A stretch of 64,000 bases of DNA from Sequoia sempervirens (taxonomy: Eukaryota > Streptophyta > Pinopsida > Cupressales > Cupressaceae): assembly GCA_007258455.2 (NCBI GenBank), contig VDFB02344227.1:1-64000 (forward strand), written 5' to 3'. Of this stretch, positions 35,495-50,300 are shown in pieces. The position numbers and the translations under genes are program-made. Below the pieces are notes generated by a model that was not told where the DNA came from, searched no databases, and was given only the letters and a program-made list of their open reading frames with translations. How positions within the stretch are numbered: position 1 is the first letter of the stretch; each line of letters starts with the position of its first letter.

Positions 35495-38400
35495 GTAACT
35501 ATTTTCACTGTTAATTTGAATTTTAATTGGACTTGTTGAATTGAATATTTGATATTTAGAGATTTTAGATTTTTAGTGTGCATACTATTTGATTTTTAGA
35601 AAAACTATAAAGACGATGTACTTTACTAGAGTTATTATCAGTTAATAAATGGCTGATTGTAGAAGTTTAAAAAAAAAGGGTTTTTCACATAAGCTCCTCT
35701 TCAATCTAATGGATTGAAACATACTATGTACATTAATCTTCCCTATTTTTTCTTGAATTTTTTTTGTTTCAAATGTATACGATCCCACTTTTTAGAATTA
35801 AGGTAATGATTTGTACATTCTAACCAACTCTAAAGAGTATTTGATGCTTATCTTTGATCTTGAGTTTAGGTTGAATTATTGTGGACAACTCCTTAGATGA
35901 GAATTTAGATGAAGTTATATATAAAACTGAGGTAGTAAAAATATTATTATTATTTATTTGTTCATCCTATATATGGCATTATCTTCAGAAAGATATATTG
36001 TTGATATTTTCTTCTATCTTTTGGTTTGTCTATCTTAGTTGATGCTAATTTATATTATAGACATGCATCTACATATTCATAGATTTCATGCCACGGAGGC
36101 CAAGAGTCACTAGGAAGTTGAATTGTTTCCCGTCGAAGTGAAACCATTTCTTGCTATAACTCATCATCTCTTAGCAGTTCTACCTAATGTGGCGGTAGAC
36201 GACGAGTCTCAAGAGAACCACTTGATTGACCAAATTATCTAAAGTCCTTAGTATGATGTTAAAAACAATGTGATAAATTCTATGTGAATTGGACTATGCA
36301 GTTTGGCCTAGAGGTGTGTTGGGCCCTACTGAAGTCATGTTAGAAATTCCAAAAGGATTTGGAGAGCTAATTTTACTGTTATCACCTAAAATTTTACGCT
36401 TTTTAAATCTAATTCAATATTTCAAAGAAACAATAGGAATGATCTATCAAGTGTAGGACCTTGATAAACTTGAGATCAGACCTCCAGAAAAGGTTGGTCC
36501 CTTTCTAATGTGTTGATCCAACTCAACACAAATAAAAAATAATGCCTGCTCCCACTCTAATAACTCACAAGGAAAGGGAGAAGGAAAATAACTGAGAGAG
36601 AAATATGGTGATGCACCTCATACTTAGTTTATTCCTCTCCTTGCTCATAACAACACATGAAACCTATGAAAGAAGGCAAACTCACACAAATCTATGTTTT
36701 CACTAGCTTCTACAAGCATGTATGAAGGTAAGGGTTTGGAAATCACTAAGAGGGAGAGGGATAGCCACAATACACCTCAAAATAGGCCTAAAAGCTAGAA
36801 TCCATAGATAGTTTCTGCAAACAAGGCATAGACAACATATGCCTCCTCAAAAAGAGGCAAAAATCACTCCTACATGAAGGTAAGAAAACCTAAACAACAT
36901 GGTAAGGGAAGCATAAAATCCACAAAACCCTACTTCTAAGCTAAATAATACATAAAATAATAGAACCAATGACAAAAGGTAAAAAACAAACAACTTCTTT
37001 TATTGATTGCAAGGTTTTACCAGTAATTAGGGAGAGATAGAAATGAGGTGGCTTGATGATTGCGTTTGTTTCTCCTTGCTTAGGCTAACATAAATTGATA
37101 GGGACAGCTATTATATCCTTTGCTGGTCTATTTGACTGATAGAAATACTTCAAAGCATCTTGCAAAAAGTCTCTATGCTGGAATTGTCAATGCCTCCCAC
37201 ATAGTCATCTTCAAGTTATATTTTTCATTTTCTCAACAATATTATAAGGGAAATGACCAATCTCTGACTGTTTTCTTGTGATACCATGTAATGTCCCCTA
37301 TCCTAATTTTCCCTAGGATTCACCTATTGATCACAAATTGCAACAAATTAGGATTAGGGTTTTACCTCGTTAAATAAATATCTCTTTAAGGAAGTAATCT
37401 TGAATTGGAATGCTGCATTCATCACATGAACAATATATGCAATATGTATATGTGAGGGTTAGACAATTGCATCACATCCATAAATTATCAATAATGCAAA
37501 CATAATTGGGAGAAGGGACATGATGGGTCCGCCTGAAGCCATATGCCAAGCCTAAAAGGGTGTATACCACAGCCCTCCCCCTTGGCAACTTGTACCTACT
37601 TTCCCCATCAATGTCTCAACCCCCAAAGACACTTGCCACCTTGAGGAGTTGGGCGGGGGCCATAAGTGGGTAACTTGGCCCTCTATGTAGGGCCCTCTAG
37701 TTGGCTACCTACTAACCTCATTTACCCCTTTTGCTTACACCCGAGGCCCTTCCTACAAGGTGGGTTCCGAACAATCAAACACATTGACATCTTGTATTCT
37801 ATCATAGAAATCACACATTAAATATTCCTCTATTATGCATGGCAATATTTATACAGATATAAAATAATGAATGGCAGAAATACACCTGAATATAGGTTAT
37901 ATCTGATTTACTCTTGATTATGTGTATATGTCTGATATACTCCTGATTATGTATATATTTCTGATATAACTGTCTGCTGTGCTGGATCACATGAATTCCC
38001 TTTTGACCTGTTGTGCTTTAGTGTCTTCCTCTATTAGCCAAAGTGTGTCTTCCTAAGAACCGATCTGTCTTTAATATTCAAAGGATATAGTTAGTGTAAA
38101 TCAAGCACATGAAATCTATAATCATATTCATATTAAGGAAACATAATCGTACAGTATAGTCACTATATATATACATGCAAGAATGATATATATGTGGATG
38201 TATTTATATATATAAATAATTATATTTACTTCCCTAATTATATTCTTGTCAATGATACTTATTCCAATATATGCATTCCCTCTGCTGTGGTTTCCAGATT
38301 TTACTCAATGCAGATGTATTTCTCCATCTCTATCCTATGAAGATTTCTGCAAATGATGCGACTTCTCTTTAATACCTCCCTCTTGAGAGGAAAAGTCACA

Positions 38401-41338
38401 TTCCTTCATAAATAAGACCCCTTGCCAAGAGTCATGTCTTTCTCAATGGAGCGTTGCCTTAATTATCATTATTATTTTCTTATTTGTTTTATTATTTCCT
38501 TTCTAAGGTGGGGGCACTGCTAATTAGCTTAGGAATCTGCTTAATAAATGAATCATTTTCTTTATTATTATTACTATCTCCTAATATATCAGTCGCTGCC
38601 CTTTTATAAAATGATTGCTGCTTTTATTAAATAATTGTCACTGCTGCCTTTATATCATTGCTGCTTCACACAATATTTATGGCTGCCTTCTATGATTAGA
38701 ATAGGTGCCTTAATATTACTGTTTGTTGTTATGTCCTCATAATTTGTTTATTAATATTATATTAATAATTATGTATATTTCAATATTTACAATCATAATA
38801 ATATTTAAGATGTTAATATCTATATTTATATTTTGATAATTATAATCATAATATTATCTTATGATAATTATAATTATAATAATATTAAATTGCTAATATT
38901 TTAATATGTATTTTATTTTATTTATTTATTTGTATTTCTATGTTTTATATTTTTGTGTTACAATTTCAGGGGCATGACAGTCTCTTCCTTTGATTGCTAG
39001 CTGATTGGATGCTGATTTTTGGACTGATTTTCCTTCCTCGCAGCCTAATTTACTTGTAGCTCAAAGGTTTTTACAGTTATACTTTCCTTTGCAACCCCTT
39101 GGGGTGATTGAAAAGTGGTTTCTTGACCAAGCATAGAAAGTGATTCACCCTCCATAGCTCCTTTCTTTGATCTTGTGTTATATGCCACTGAATTGATGTC
39201 TTTACTTAATTATTTAGCCTTATTGATACCAAAAAAATCATTTTCATTCCAATTTATTAGAGTGGACTCACATTGTACCTGATCTTAGTACCCCTTTTTA
39301 ATCTAATTCAACTTGCTATTATGAAAGTGCTGATGCAATTTGAACCATTAGAGCTTGATAAGTTAGAGGTATTTTCCACAGCGTGTCAAATTGTGATATT
39401 GCTATCAAGATTCAACTGTGTAGTTTTATGAGTCAAACTCATTGACCCATGTTTAGAGCTTGATTAAGAACTCCATTTTGGCAAGAATTTTTTGGTTATG
39501 GGACTGATTACATGGGTAACACCATTCATGGTCTTTAACTAAGTTTATTTTGCATTGGAACAATGGCTTTGGACAAGCTTGCAGCAATTGGATTTGAAGT
39601 ACTCAAAGGCCTAGCATAGCTTATGCAACCTTGTCCTTAAGCATTTCTTTGATAAGGCTGCCTATCGGCAAAGAAATGCTGCCTATTGGGCTAAAACGCT
39701 TGATTAAAAGGCTGATAAGGTCTATTATGTTGGGCTTGTTATCTTTTTAAAGTTACTAATTCATTCCCAAAGCTTTGTAAAAAGGTTTAGACTTCATACA
39801 ACTCATTGGAAGGAGTGACAAGAGGGGTTGGTTGGCTGGTTGTTATAGGAAGAGGTGTCGAACCTGGTTGAGTAGTACAAGAAAGATTTGTTTGGGAATG
39901 GATTGGTTGAGGGTGGAATATTATCCCATGCTAGCACCTAAAGTTGAAGTCTCCCATGAATTCATGAGGGGATCTCTTGATAGTAGTTATCTATTCCACT
40001 AGGGATAGATGGTCACTATTATCTTCAAATTGCTTACAAATATTATCATCCAACTCACCCGAGTTATGTATTGAATTTGGCAGCAACCGCTTATGCCATT
40101 GTGGCAAGGAGTCTAACAGCTACATTGTCTTCTATAATAATATGGACTGAGCATATATTGGCAACATCTATGATGTATTCTTTGGGAATAGTTGCATTCT
40201 CATTAGTGAGTAAGGTATGCATTTCAAGGCTGCTATTGGAATGTCATTACCACTAGTGAAATAAGGTATGCTTTTCAAGGCTGCTATTGGAATGCCATTA
40301 TAGTTAGAGAGGACAAGAGGACTTCCTTCATTGAAAGTGTCCAATATCTGATTCCTTTGAACAACTATAGAAGGGAAGAACCTTCTAGAAGTATGTATAG
40401 GTTGTACTCTTGACTGGAATCTTAAATATGGTGAGGGTTTTCTTGTACTTTTTTTCCTCTTTGATGAAGGTAAAGACAATTCTAACAAATCAGAACACTT
40501 ACCTTTTGAAGATCATCTTGTTTGTATCTTTGGCATGAATAATCAATACTATCTTGAAACCAAGAAACCTTTGGAGTTACCGAGTTCTTGTAGAATATGT
40601 CCAATAATTGAGACTTGCTAAGAATAGCACCAATTTTTCCTAGCTAAATGATGTAAGGCTCAATAAATCAGGCCCACTAGGCGTGCCAAAAATTATCACT
40701 TGAAGTTTCACCCTTGTTAAACCTAGTTAAATATTTTAGAGACACAATGGGAATGACCTCTCAAGTGTGGGACCATGCTAAACTTGAGATCAGACTTTCA
40801 AAGAAAGTTAGTTCCTTTCTAATCCTAAGTGCAGGTGTTGATCCAACTCAACATAGATAAAAAAATAATGCCTACACATACTCTAATAAATCATAGGGAA
40901 AAGGAGAAGGAAAACAACTGAAAGGGAAAAGTGGTTATGCATATAAGATTTAATTGATTTCTCCTTGCTCATAACAACACATGGAACCTATGAAATTCTG
41001 CTAACTCACACAAATCTTTGTAGATAAAAAAACAATGCCTACTCATACTCTAATAACTCATAGGGAAAAGGAGAAGGAAAACAACTAAAAGGGAAAAGTG
41101 GTGATAAATATAAGATTTAATTGATTTCTCCTTGCTCATAACAACACATGAAACCTATGAAATTCTGCTAACTCACACAAATCTTTGTTTTATTGGTGAT
41201 GCATAAAAGATTTGATTGATTTCTCCTTGCTTATAACAATACATGAAACCTATGAAATGATGCTAACTCTCACAAATATTTGTTTTCATTGACTCCTACA
41301 AGCATGTATGAAGTTAAGGGGCCTAACAATCACTGAGT

Positions 41339-41369
<31 letters not shown>

Positions 41370-44300
41370 ACAATACTCCTCAAAATAGATCTAAAGGCTA
41401 GAATCCATAGATAGTTCATGCAAACAAGGCATACACAACATACATCTCAAAAGAAGTAAAAATCACTCCTACATGAAGGTCAGAACAACTTAACAACATG
41501 GTAAGGGAAGAAAAATATCCACAAAACCTTGTTGCTGAGCTAAATAATACACAACACGATATAACTGATGAGAAAAGGTAAAAAAAAACAACTTATTTTA
41601 TTGATTTCAAGGCTTGAGAAATTTTTATAACTTTAGAATGAGTAGAAAATGATAAAATGTTTTTTTTTTCACAAAATATGAAGTCAAAAAAAGAATGGAT
41701 AGTAAAAAAATTCTTTTAAAATAGTATATATAAACAATCCTTCAACAACTTGATGAGAAAACGAAGGAATATTTTATTTTTAGAAGGAACAAGAGTGTTT
41801 AAGGCATTGATTTCTCATAAACAACCCACTCCCCTCATTTAAATTGAAAACCAACTCTAAATAGGCATAGAAAGAAAAGGATGAGTTGGTTTTGACTTTT
41901 TCTTGAGTGTTCACTTGTCATCATGAGTTGGAAAGAGTCCTCCTATCTTCATGGGAATTGGATTCTTGATGCCTTATATGGGTCACCTAAATTCCTTCAA
42001 TAACCTGTACATTTATAGTAACATGTCTCCAAGAACTCTTTAGTGGGTTGACACCTCAAGGGTGAAGCACAGGTCAGGTAGGAGCACTATAAAATCTACA
42101 AATCCATGCATAGTTTCCATTTGATTGAAATGTTTTTGGTTGGAAATGAGTGCCATAAATTGGGCTTTAGATTGTCTCTAGCTACAATCTTCATTTCAGA
42201 TATAGATCTAGCCATCATACCCCCAAAACCTCATGATGTGACTAACAACCAACATTTATTATAGGAGTGTCTATCTAATTTACCATTGTTGGTGAATCCT
42301 CCTATATTATTCACCCTCCTTGTGAGGCAATATTCCTAATTCCATTAAGTTTAGGAAGTAGGTGTGAAGCCTTGTCTTCTAGATATTGCTTAGTGTACCG
42401 TTTGGCTTGTTTTGGAAGGAAACCCACTTTGAATACTCTCTATACAAGCATAGAATAGTTTATATAAACACAACTTCAATAATTGGATATTCCTTTCCCA
42501 CAATAGTTCATGCATAATTAGTAACAAAGTGTGGAAGATTGAGTATTCCTAGTTATATGGTACAATTTTCTTTGGAGTTAGCATTACATGTCTTAAGTAT
42601 GAAATAATTTCAAGAATTTGGTTTATTTTCTTGTCCACTAAATAACTGTGCTATGAAGATTAGCAATGTCACATAAATGACTATGTTTGTAAGGATGTCC
42701 AAGGAATACATTACAAACCTCCATTGATACCACATCACAAACTATCTCCTCTTGAAAAGGATGAATATAATATGAAAAGTAGCATTGGAGAGTAACATGT
42801 ATACCTTGAGGGTTTCAAGAGTCAAACCATCCAGATTTGTAGGGATTCAATTGAGGCATTATTGGCAACTTCAATCTCTCAATAGTTGTTAAAGAGATCA
42901 GATTCTTCATGCTACCACCATAAATCACGAAGTTCAATGGCTTCCCTCACACCCACATCTATAAATAGAATAGCCACTTAGCTTCAGCTTCGAGCATTAT
43001 ATCTTGTGAAGTGTTGACTAGGACATTAGGATACGTGTCAATGATTTCATCTAAATGATTCACATCATTATCCTCTATTTCATCCCACATAAGGAAACTC
43101 CTCTAAGTATGGAACTTAGCAGTGGAATAACTAAAACTCTTGTGTATGTCACACCGTTTACCTATCTTGGATGGTCTTCTCTTGTTTCAAGGTGGTGTTT
43201 TCTTTAGCATGTAATTAGATGTTTCCCTCTTTCCCTTTTTCTTGAAAACCTCTTAAATGGTTTTCATATCATGATAGGATTCTCCCATTATCTTGAGTTT
43301 AACCATATCTAGTTAGGACTAAATGGATGCTCATAGGCCATTGTAGTACTTGAGGACTTGCTGCTTCTCCCATGCAAATGAGTTCAAAATCGGATAGATC
43401 TCAGGAAGGAATTCGTGTAGTCTCAGATATCTTCAAGTTATATTCATTATTGAAGGCTTCTAGGAATTTATTCCAAGTTGTGTCATATCATATCCATATA
43501 GTATCTAGTATTCCTCCCACAAGGAATGTGCTTGGAACTACTTCATAATGGGTGAAGAGACTTTCAAAAGTGTAAGAGAGTTCTTCACTTCATTAGAAAA
43601 ACCATTCATGGAAAAATATGATTCTAACTAATCTAACTAGTTATCTATATTATCTACATTAATCTTATCCTCCAATGCGAGAACATCTTAGAAGTTTACT
43701 TGAAACCTAGGGGGCACTCAACCACCAAAAGGTTTTGATATTGGTTAAATTTATCTATGTCTGTTCTTTGGTAGTTTTGATATCGGTTACAGTTATCTAT
43801 GATAACCCTGAAACATAATGATGAATTCAGGAGCAGTAAAAAATTTGACATACAGTTTAAAATGGGTCAAATCCATTACGAATGGCTGCATTCATCATGG
43901 CATTATTATAAGTACCTGGATCACTCAAAATATCTTGCCCCTTTTTCTACTCTAACAATCTAGATCTTCTGCAACTTTCTCAAAGTGAGTCTTCTAGGGT
44001 GTCTAGTACAAGGGAGAGTTTTAATTCAAAAATCTCAGTGACTAAGTTATCTGATTTTACAACCATTTTGGATCCTAACATCACCTCTCAAAGTATCGAC
44101 ATGCATAGCTTCAAACTAGATGCGCCGAATATCACTATATGCAACACAATCCATGATAAATACCATGCTTGTGTTTCAAAATAGTCATATTCTTTCTTCT
44201 TCTTATTGTCTAAGTGTTGTTCACCTATCAATTTCACATCTCAGTTGCTGTCTTATTTTTTCAGTCTTGCTTCTTCAAGGAGAGTAGGCATAACAGCATC

Positions 44301-47300
44301 TCTCAAGTAATGGGCAGGCACAGCATCAAAGTATATGTAACATATACTATCATATGCAGCACAATCCATGATAAAGTGCCCACTAACCACCACACTTGCA
44401 TTGAAAATAAGCATATCCTTTCTCCCCACTATTGCTTATAAATTTTTCTTACCTATCAATTTTACATTTCAATTGGTGTGAGCTAATTCTCAATTAGGCT
44501 TCCCTATCAATTTCACATCTCAATTGGTGTGAGCTAGTTCTCAATTAGTCTTACCTATCACTTTCACATCTCAATTGATGTGACCTAGTTCTCAATTCGG
44601 CTATGTCCGTTCCTCCCAAATTGTTTTTCTTTTACTTGTTTCACATAAATTTTCTTCTCACGTATTACTTGATTTATTAATGAGAGAACCTTGAAAATTT
44701 CTCCTTTTTTATGGATAGAACAAATTAGTCCTCAACCTCCTCATAGCATAAAATGTCTAAGTCTGGCAAGTGTGTATCTTGGAGAATAAAACATATAGTC
44801 AAGATATGCATTATCAGCAAAAAGACTTAACTCACAACTTTGACAAGGTACCTGCTCTCACTTGCATTGTGCTATATGTATACTTTCCAAGTGCAAAGAT
44901 GGAAATAGTTTCAGATATGAAACAGGGATCTTTAGCAAGTTATCCACTTTCATTATCGTAATACTTGTATGTTTAAAGGCTTAAATTTTTTAAACACAGA
45001 AAAATTTGTAAATGCATAATCCATAAGCATCATTCTTGTAGACTCATAACAGAAACCAAAACTAAGATACTTTGCAATCTGCATTTTATCTATATATTTT
45101 TCGTTAAGTACTATCAAGTTAGTAGGTTTGTGTAATCTAGAGAAACCAAGGTTTGTAAGCATACAACTTACAATAATAGAACATGAGGCTTCTTATTGAT
45201 GGATGTGGATTAAAAAAAAGAAAAGACGATATCTATAGAAACTACTCAAAGAACATACAGACAATCAAATAACACAGGATGTATGTGGTTCGGCCGTAGC
45301 CTACGTCCACGGGAGAAGAGAGAGAGGGATTATTATTCATTGTGTGTCTGGAGATTACAATGAATCTGCATATAAAGAGTTACAACCGCCTTAATTAGGC
45401 AGGCACAGATTAAGATAAATCCCACGATTCATGCATCCATAAATAGCTCAAGCTATAGATAGTTACAAATCCCGCAAATCACTCTGAGTCTCTCTTCTCC
45501 AACACTCCCCCTCAAGTTGGTGCGAAAATGTCAATAGAGCCCAACTTGGACAATACTTCTTGAAACTTGAGAGCCGGAAGACCTTTTGTAAATATATCCG
45601 CCAGTTGCTGAGTTGTAGGGACAAAGGTCGTGCGGATGACATTGGCTTGCACATTTTCTCGAACAAAATGGCAGTCGACTTCAATATGTTTAGTGCGCTC
45701 ATGAAATACTAGATTTGAAGCGATATGCATAGCAGCCTGATTATCACAGAATAATTCAGTTGGTAGAGACGAACCATAACCAAGGTCTTGCAACAGAGCT
45801 CGAAGCCATATAATTTCACTGGTAGTTGATGCCATCGCTCTATATTCTGCTTCAGCACTTGAACGAGCAACAACACTATGTTTTTTACTTTTCCATGTGA
45901 CCAAGTTACCACCAACAAAGGTACAATATCCAGTTGTAGACCTTCGATCAGTTGGAGATCCTGCCCAATCAGCATCAGTATAGGCAATAATAGAATTATG
46001 ACCAGTCTTACGCATCCATATACCTCTGCCTGGGGACCCTTTCAGATACTGTAAAATTCTGGTGACTGCCTGCATATGTTGAGCCTTGGGAGCATGCATG
46101 AAACGACTTACCAAACTTACTGCATAAGAAAGGTCAGGTCGAGTAATGGTTAAATAGATTAACCTACCGACCAACCTTTGAAACTGACCAATATCAGGCA
46201 ACAATGCACCAGTATCATCTAATTTTCCTCCGCTATCCGTTGGCGTATCTGATGGCTTGATTCCAAATTTACTAGTTTCTTGTAACAAATCCAACACATA
46301 CTTTCGTTGATTAAGAAAGATGCCATTTTTTGAGTAGGCAACTTCTAATCCTAGAAAGTACTTCAAAGTTCCCAAATCTTTAATGGAAAATCTATTGTGT
46401 AGCAGAATTTTTAGCTTAGAAATTGCATTTTGATCATCACCAGTAATGACTATATCATCAACATAAATCAGCACAACAACAATACCGGAGTTACTTCTTT
46501 TAACAAACAAAGAAGGATCGGCATTACTTCGTTTCAGCCCATTCAACATAAGGACAGAACTAAGCTTAGCATACCAGGCCCGTGGAGATTGTTTAAGCCC
46601 ATAGATTGCCTTTTTTAATTTACACACTAAACCAAACTTGGCCTCTTGTGGATGCCCAGGTGGGATGCTCATGTAAACTTCTTCTTTAAGATCACCGTGC
46701 AAGAATGCATTTTTGACATCCATTTGAAACAATTTCCAGTCTTGATTGACGGCAAGAGAAATGAGGACCCGGAATGTGTTCATCTTTGCAACAGGCGCAA
46801 AAGTTTCCTGGTAATCTACGCCATATGTTTGTGTGAATCCTCTAGCAACAAGTCTGGCCTTATTCCGTTCTAAGGAACCATCACTGTTGTATTTATTTTT
46901 GTACACCCAACGACATCCAACAATTTTCCTTCTTGGAGGTAGCTTAACAATCTCCCATGTGTTATTGTCATCAAGAGCTTGTAGCTCATCTTGTATAGAC
47001 TTCCTCCAAACTGCAATGGAGTTAGCTTCTTTAAAAGTCTTAGGTTCTTGATTATGATCAACAGTACTCAAGAAAGCTAGGTGAGACTGAGAAATATTAT
47101 TATAAGACAGGTGTGCCTGTATAGGATAAGATGTAGCATGATAAGTGAAGAAATCTTTCATTCGCTCTGGAGGACGAGTTTCTCTACTCGATCTTCGAGT
47201 AGCTTGAGGAGATGTGGGGATTGGTGGTGCTTCAGGAACTTCTGCATCATGATCATAAACAACATCCTCATTGGTAATGGTGGGAAGCGGAACCGGGTGA

Positions 47301-50300
47301 GACACAGACTCCCCCTGTGGCCGACTCTTAGAGTCAACACAAGCTATAAAAAAAGATTCAGATTCCACAAAATGAACATCACATGAAACAACAATCTTAC
47401 GAGTGACTGGATCATAACATATGTACCCTTTCTTAGTGGAAGAATACCCAAAAAATACACACCGAGTAGAGCGAGCTTCTAACTTATCTCTGTGTATTGC
47501 TTGCTGGTGCACATAACAAACACATCCGAATACCCTCAAGTGTGAGATGTCAGGTATCCTATTTTTGAGTATCTCCAATGGTGACTTGAACTTAATAACA
47601 CGGCTGGGAAGTCGATTGATTAAATATGCAGCAGTCAACACACCATGAGACCAATATTGTTTTGGGACCTTTGTTTGAAACATAAGGGCCCGTGCGGTTT
47701 CCAAGATGTGTCGATTCTTTCTTTCGGCCACCCCATTTTGTTGTGGAGTTCCGACACAACTTGTTTGATGAATAATGCCTTTGCTTTGAAGATATTCTAA
47801 AAAAGATCCTTTAACATATTCGGTACCATTATCAGACCTAAAAGTTTTAATTTTAGCACCAAACTGATTAAACGCCATAGTATGAAAATCTTTGAAGACA
47901 GAAGTCACTTCAGTTTTTGATTTTAACAGGTATAACCATGTAGCACGAGAAAAATCATCAATGAACAACACAAAATATTTATATCCATCATAAGAATCAA
48001 TAGGCACTAGTCCCCATAAGTCGGAGTGAACTAATTCAAACAACTCAGTAGACATAGAAGACGATTTGACAAAAGGTAAACGCGTTTGTTTAGAAAACTG
48101 ACAAACATCACAGACATCAGAATCAATAGAAGCAGAGGGACAAAGTCTTGACAAGATACGGTTGGATGGATGTCCAAGCCGTTTATGTAAAGTGTGACTT
48201 TCAATTACACTACTGGCATGATACGCCTTATTGCAGGAGTTTAGAAAGTAAAGTCCATGTGAGTATGTTCCTTAACCAATCGTCTTCTTCGACTTTCGAT
48301 CCTGAAGGATGACAGATGTTGGAGAAAATATGACATCACAATTTAAAGAATTAGTAATTTTTCCAACAGACATAAGTTGAACAGGGAAGGATGGAACAAC
48401 CAGAGCATCAGATGGAGCATTATGAGAAAAGAAACTAATTTTACCACTTCCTAAGGCTGAAACAGTAGTTCCATTTGCAACAGAGATATCATGCTTATCA
48501 TTTTTTGGAATAAAATTGGTTACTGAGGAAGGACTATTGGCCATATGATCTATAGCTCCAGAATCAATAATCCAGGAATTAATTTTGGAATTGGAAGTAA
48601 GATAAGCATGAAGATTACCTGACACATGAGACGAAGTGGACGAACTGTTGCCAGAAGAGATGGTCTTATTGAGTTGTTGAAGAAGATGATCCAACTGATT
48701 GATTGAAAGAGATGTCTCGGCTATAGCAGCATGATCCTTCCGACCCTTGTATTCAGATTTGAGATGTGGATATAATTCCCAGCAACGATCCTTGGTATGC
48801 CCAGGTTTCTTGCAATGATCACATTGATATAGTTCCTTCTTACCCTTGTAGCGAGAAACATTCTTGTTTTTGTCAGAAAAGTGAGACTTTCTTTTATCAT
48901 CCTTTTCAGCCAACAGGACATTAGATTCAATCTTCTCCGTTGAAGTTTTGGATTCTGAGCTCATAGTCTTTCTTCGAGTTTCCTCTCGCTGAATAATAGC
49001 ACAAACACCAGCAAGAGTGGGTAATGTGGCATCCATCAGAAGATTGCGCCTTATGTATTCATACTCAGGCTTTAGGCTACGAAGTAGAGAGAAAATTTTA
49101 TCCTCCTCAGCTCGTTTCAAAAGAGTTTGGGCATCAGTGGTATGTGGACGATACAGGTTCAATTCATCCCACAGTTTTTTAAGATTCCCAAGATGTTCAC
49201 TAAAGGTTTTCTCACCTTGTTGGGCTGCAGCAATTTCAAGAGTGAGTTCAAAAATACGGGCAGCATTATTTTGGTTCCCATATAATTCAGCGATTGAATC
49301 CCACAGTTCTTTTGCTGAATTAGAAAAGGTGAAAATTTCGGCAATATGGGTTTCCATCGAATTGAGTAACCATGATCGAACAAGCTGATCATTGGATATC
49401 CAATCCTCATATCCCGGGTCAGTAGTTTGAGGACATGTTTTATCACCATTAACGAAACCAAATTTTTTCTTGCCACCAAGCGACAAAGTGACAGCTCTAG
49501 ACCATGCTACATAATTGATACCATTTAACGGAACTGATGAAAGTCTCCAACTGGGATTCGAATCGAACTTAGCCATGAAAAAAAGGCAAGAAATAAGACA
49601 TGCTACATAATTGATACCATTTAACGGAACTGATGAAAGTCTCCAACTGGGATTCGAATCGAACTTAGCCATGAAAAAAAGGCAAGAAATAAGACGCAGA
49701 AAAAAACACTTACAAGGAAATCTTTGTAGCAGATTCAGAATACACCAGATTTTGGGGCAGATCTCAGGCAGACGAGATAATAAAAAAAAAAACGGACCAA
49801 AGAGTTGTTTTGAACAGAAAAAAAATGCCCCCTTTTGTGGGACGGAGATTTGACCCCAAGATTAAACCATGTGCTTTATGCAAAAAACGCGCGCCCTTCT
49901 CTGCTGCAGATTTGAGTAGGCTGTGCTAATACGTTGCAGATTAAAGTATCAATTGGCGCCGTCCAGACTTGAACTGGAGACCTTCAGTGTGCTCTGACTT
50001 GAATCACGGGTTTAAGAAGTAGAAAAACGGCTCAAGAACGCAGGAGGAAGTCGCACCCAGATGAAGACACAAAAAACGCGCCCAGAGAAAGCTTAAATTC
50101 GCGCAGCCAGCGCCCAGAAGCTGATAAAAAACGTGCGACCAAGAAATCCCTCAAAAAAGAGCAGGAGAAAAACCCTCGTTTTCCCGCCAGAAAAACAGAC
50201 AAACGGCTTGAGACAATGACCCGCTCTGATACCATATAGAAACTACTCAAAGAACATACAGACAATCAAATAACACAGGATGTATGTGGTTCGGCCGTAG

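Noticed and set aside
44448..44600. CRISPR-like array
   Set aside because: Three 51-bp head-to-tail units with no unique spacers, in a plant intron: a simple tandem repeat.
49017..49388. 123-codon plus-strand frame over copia gag
   Set aside because: It is antisense to an intact Gag ORF with clear domains.
49954..49998. A functional tRNA-Val gene
   Set aside because: No 5' half, acceptor strand or proper anticodon loop; kept only as a tRNA-like relic.
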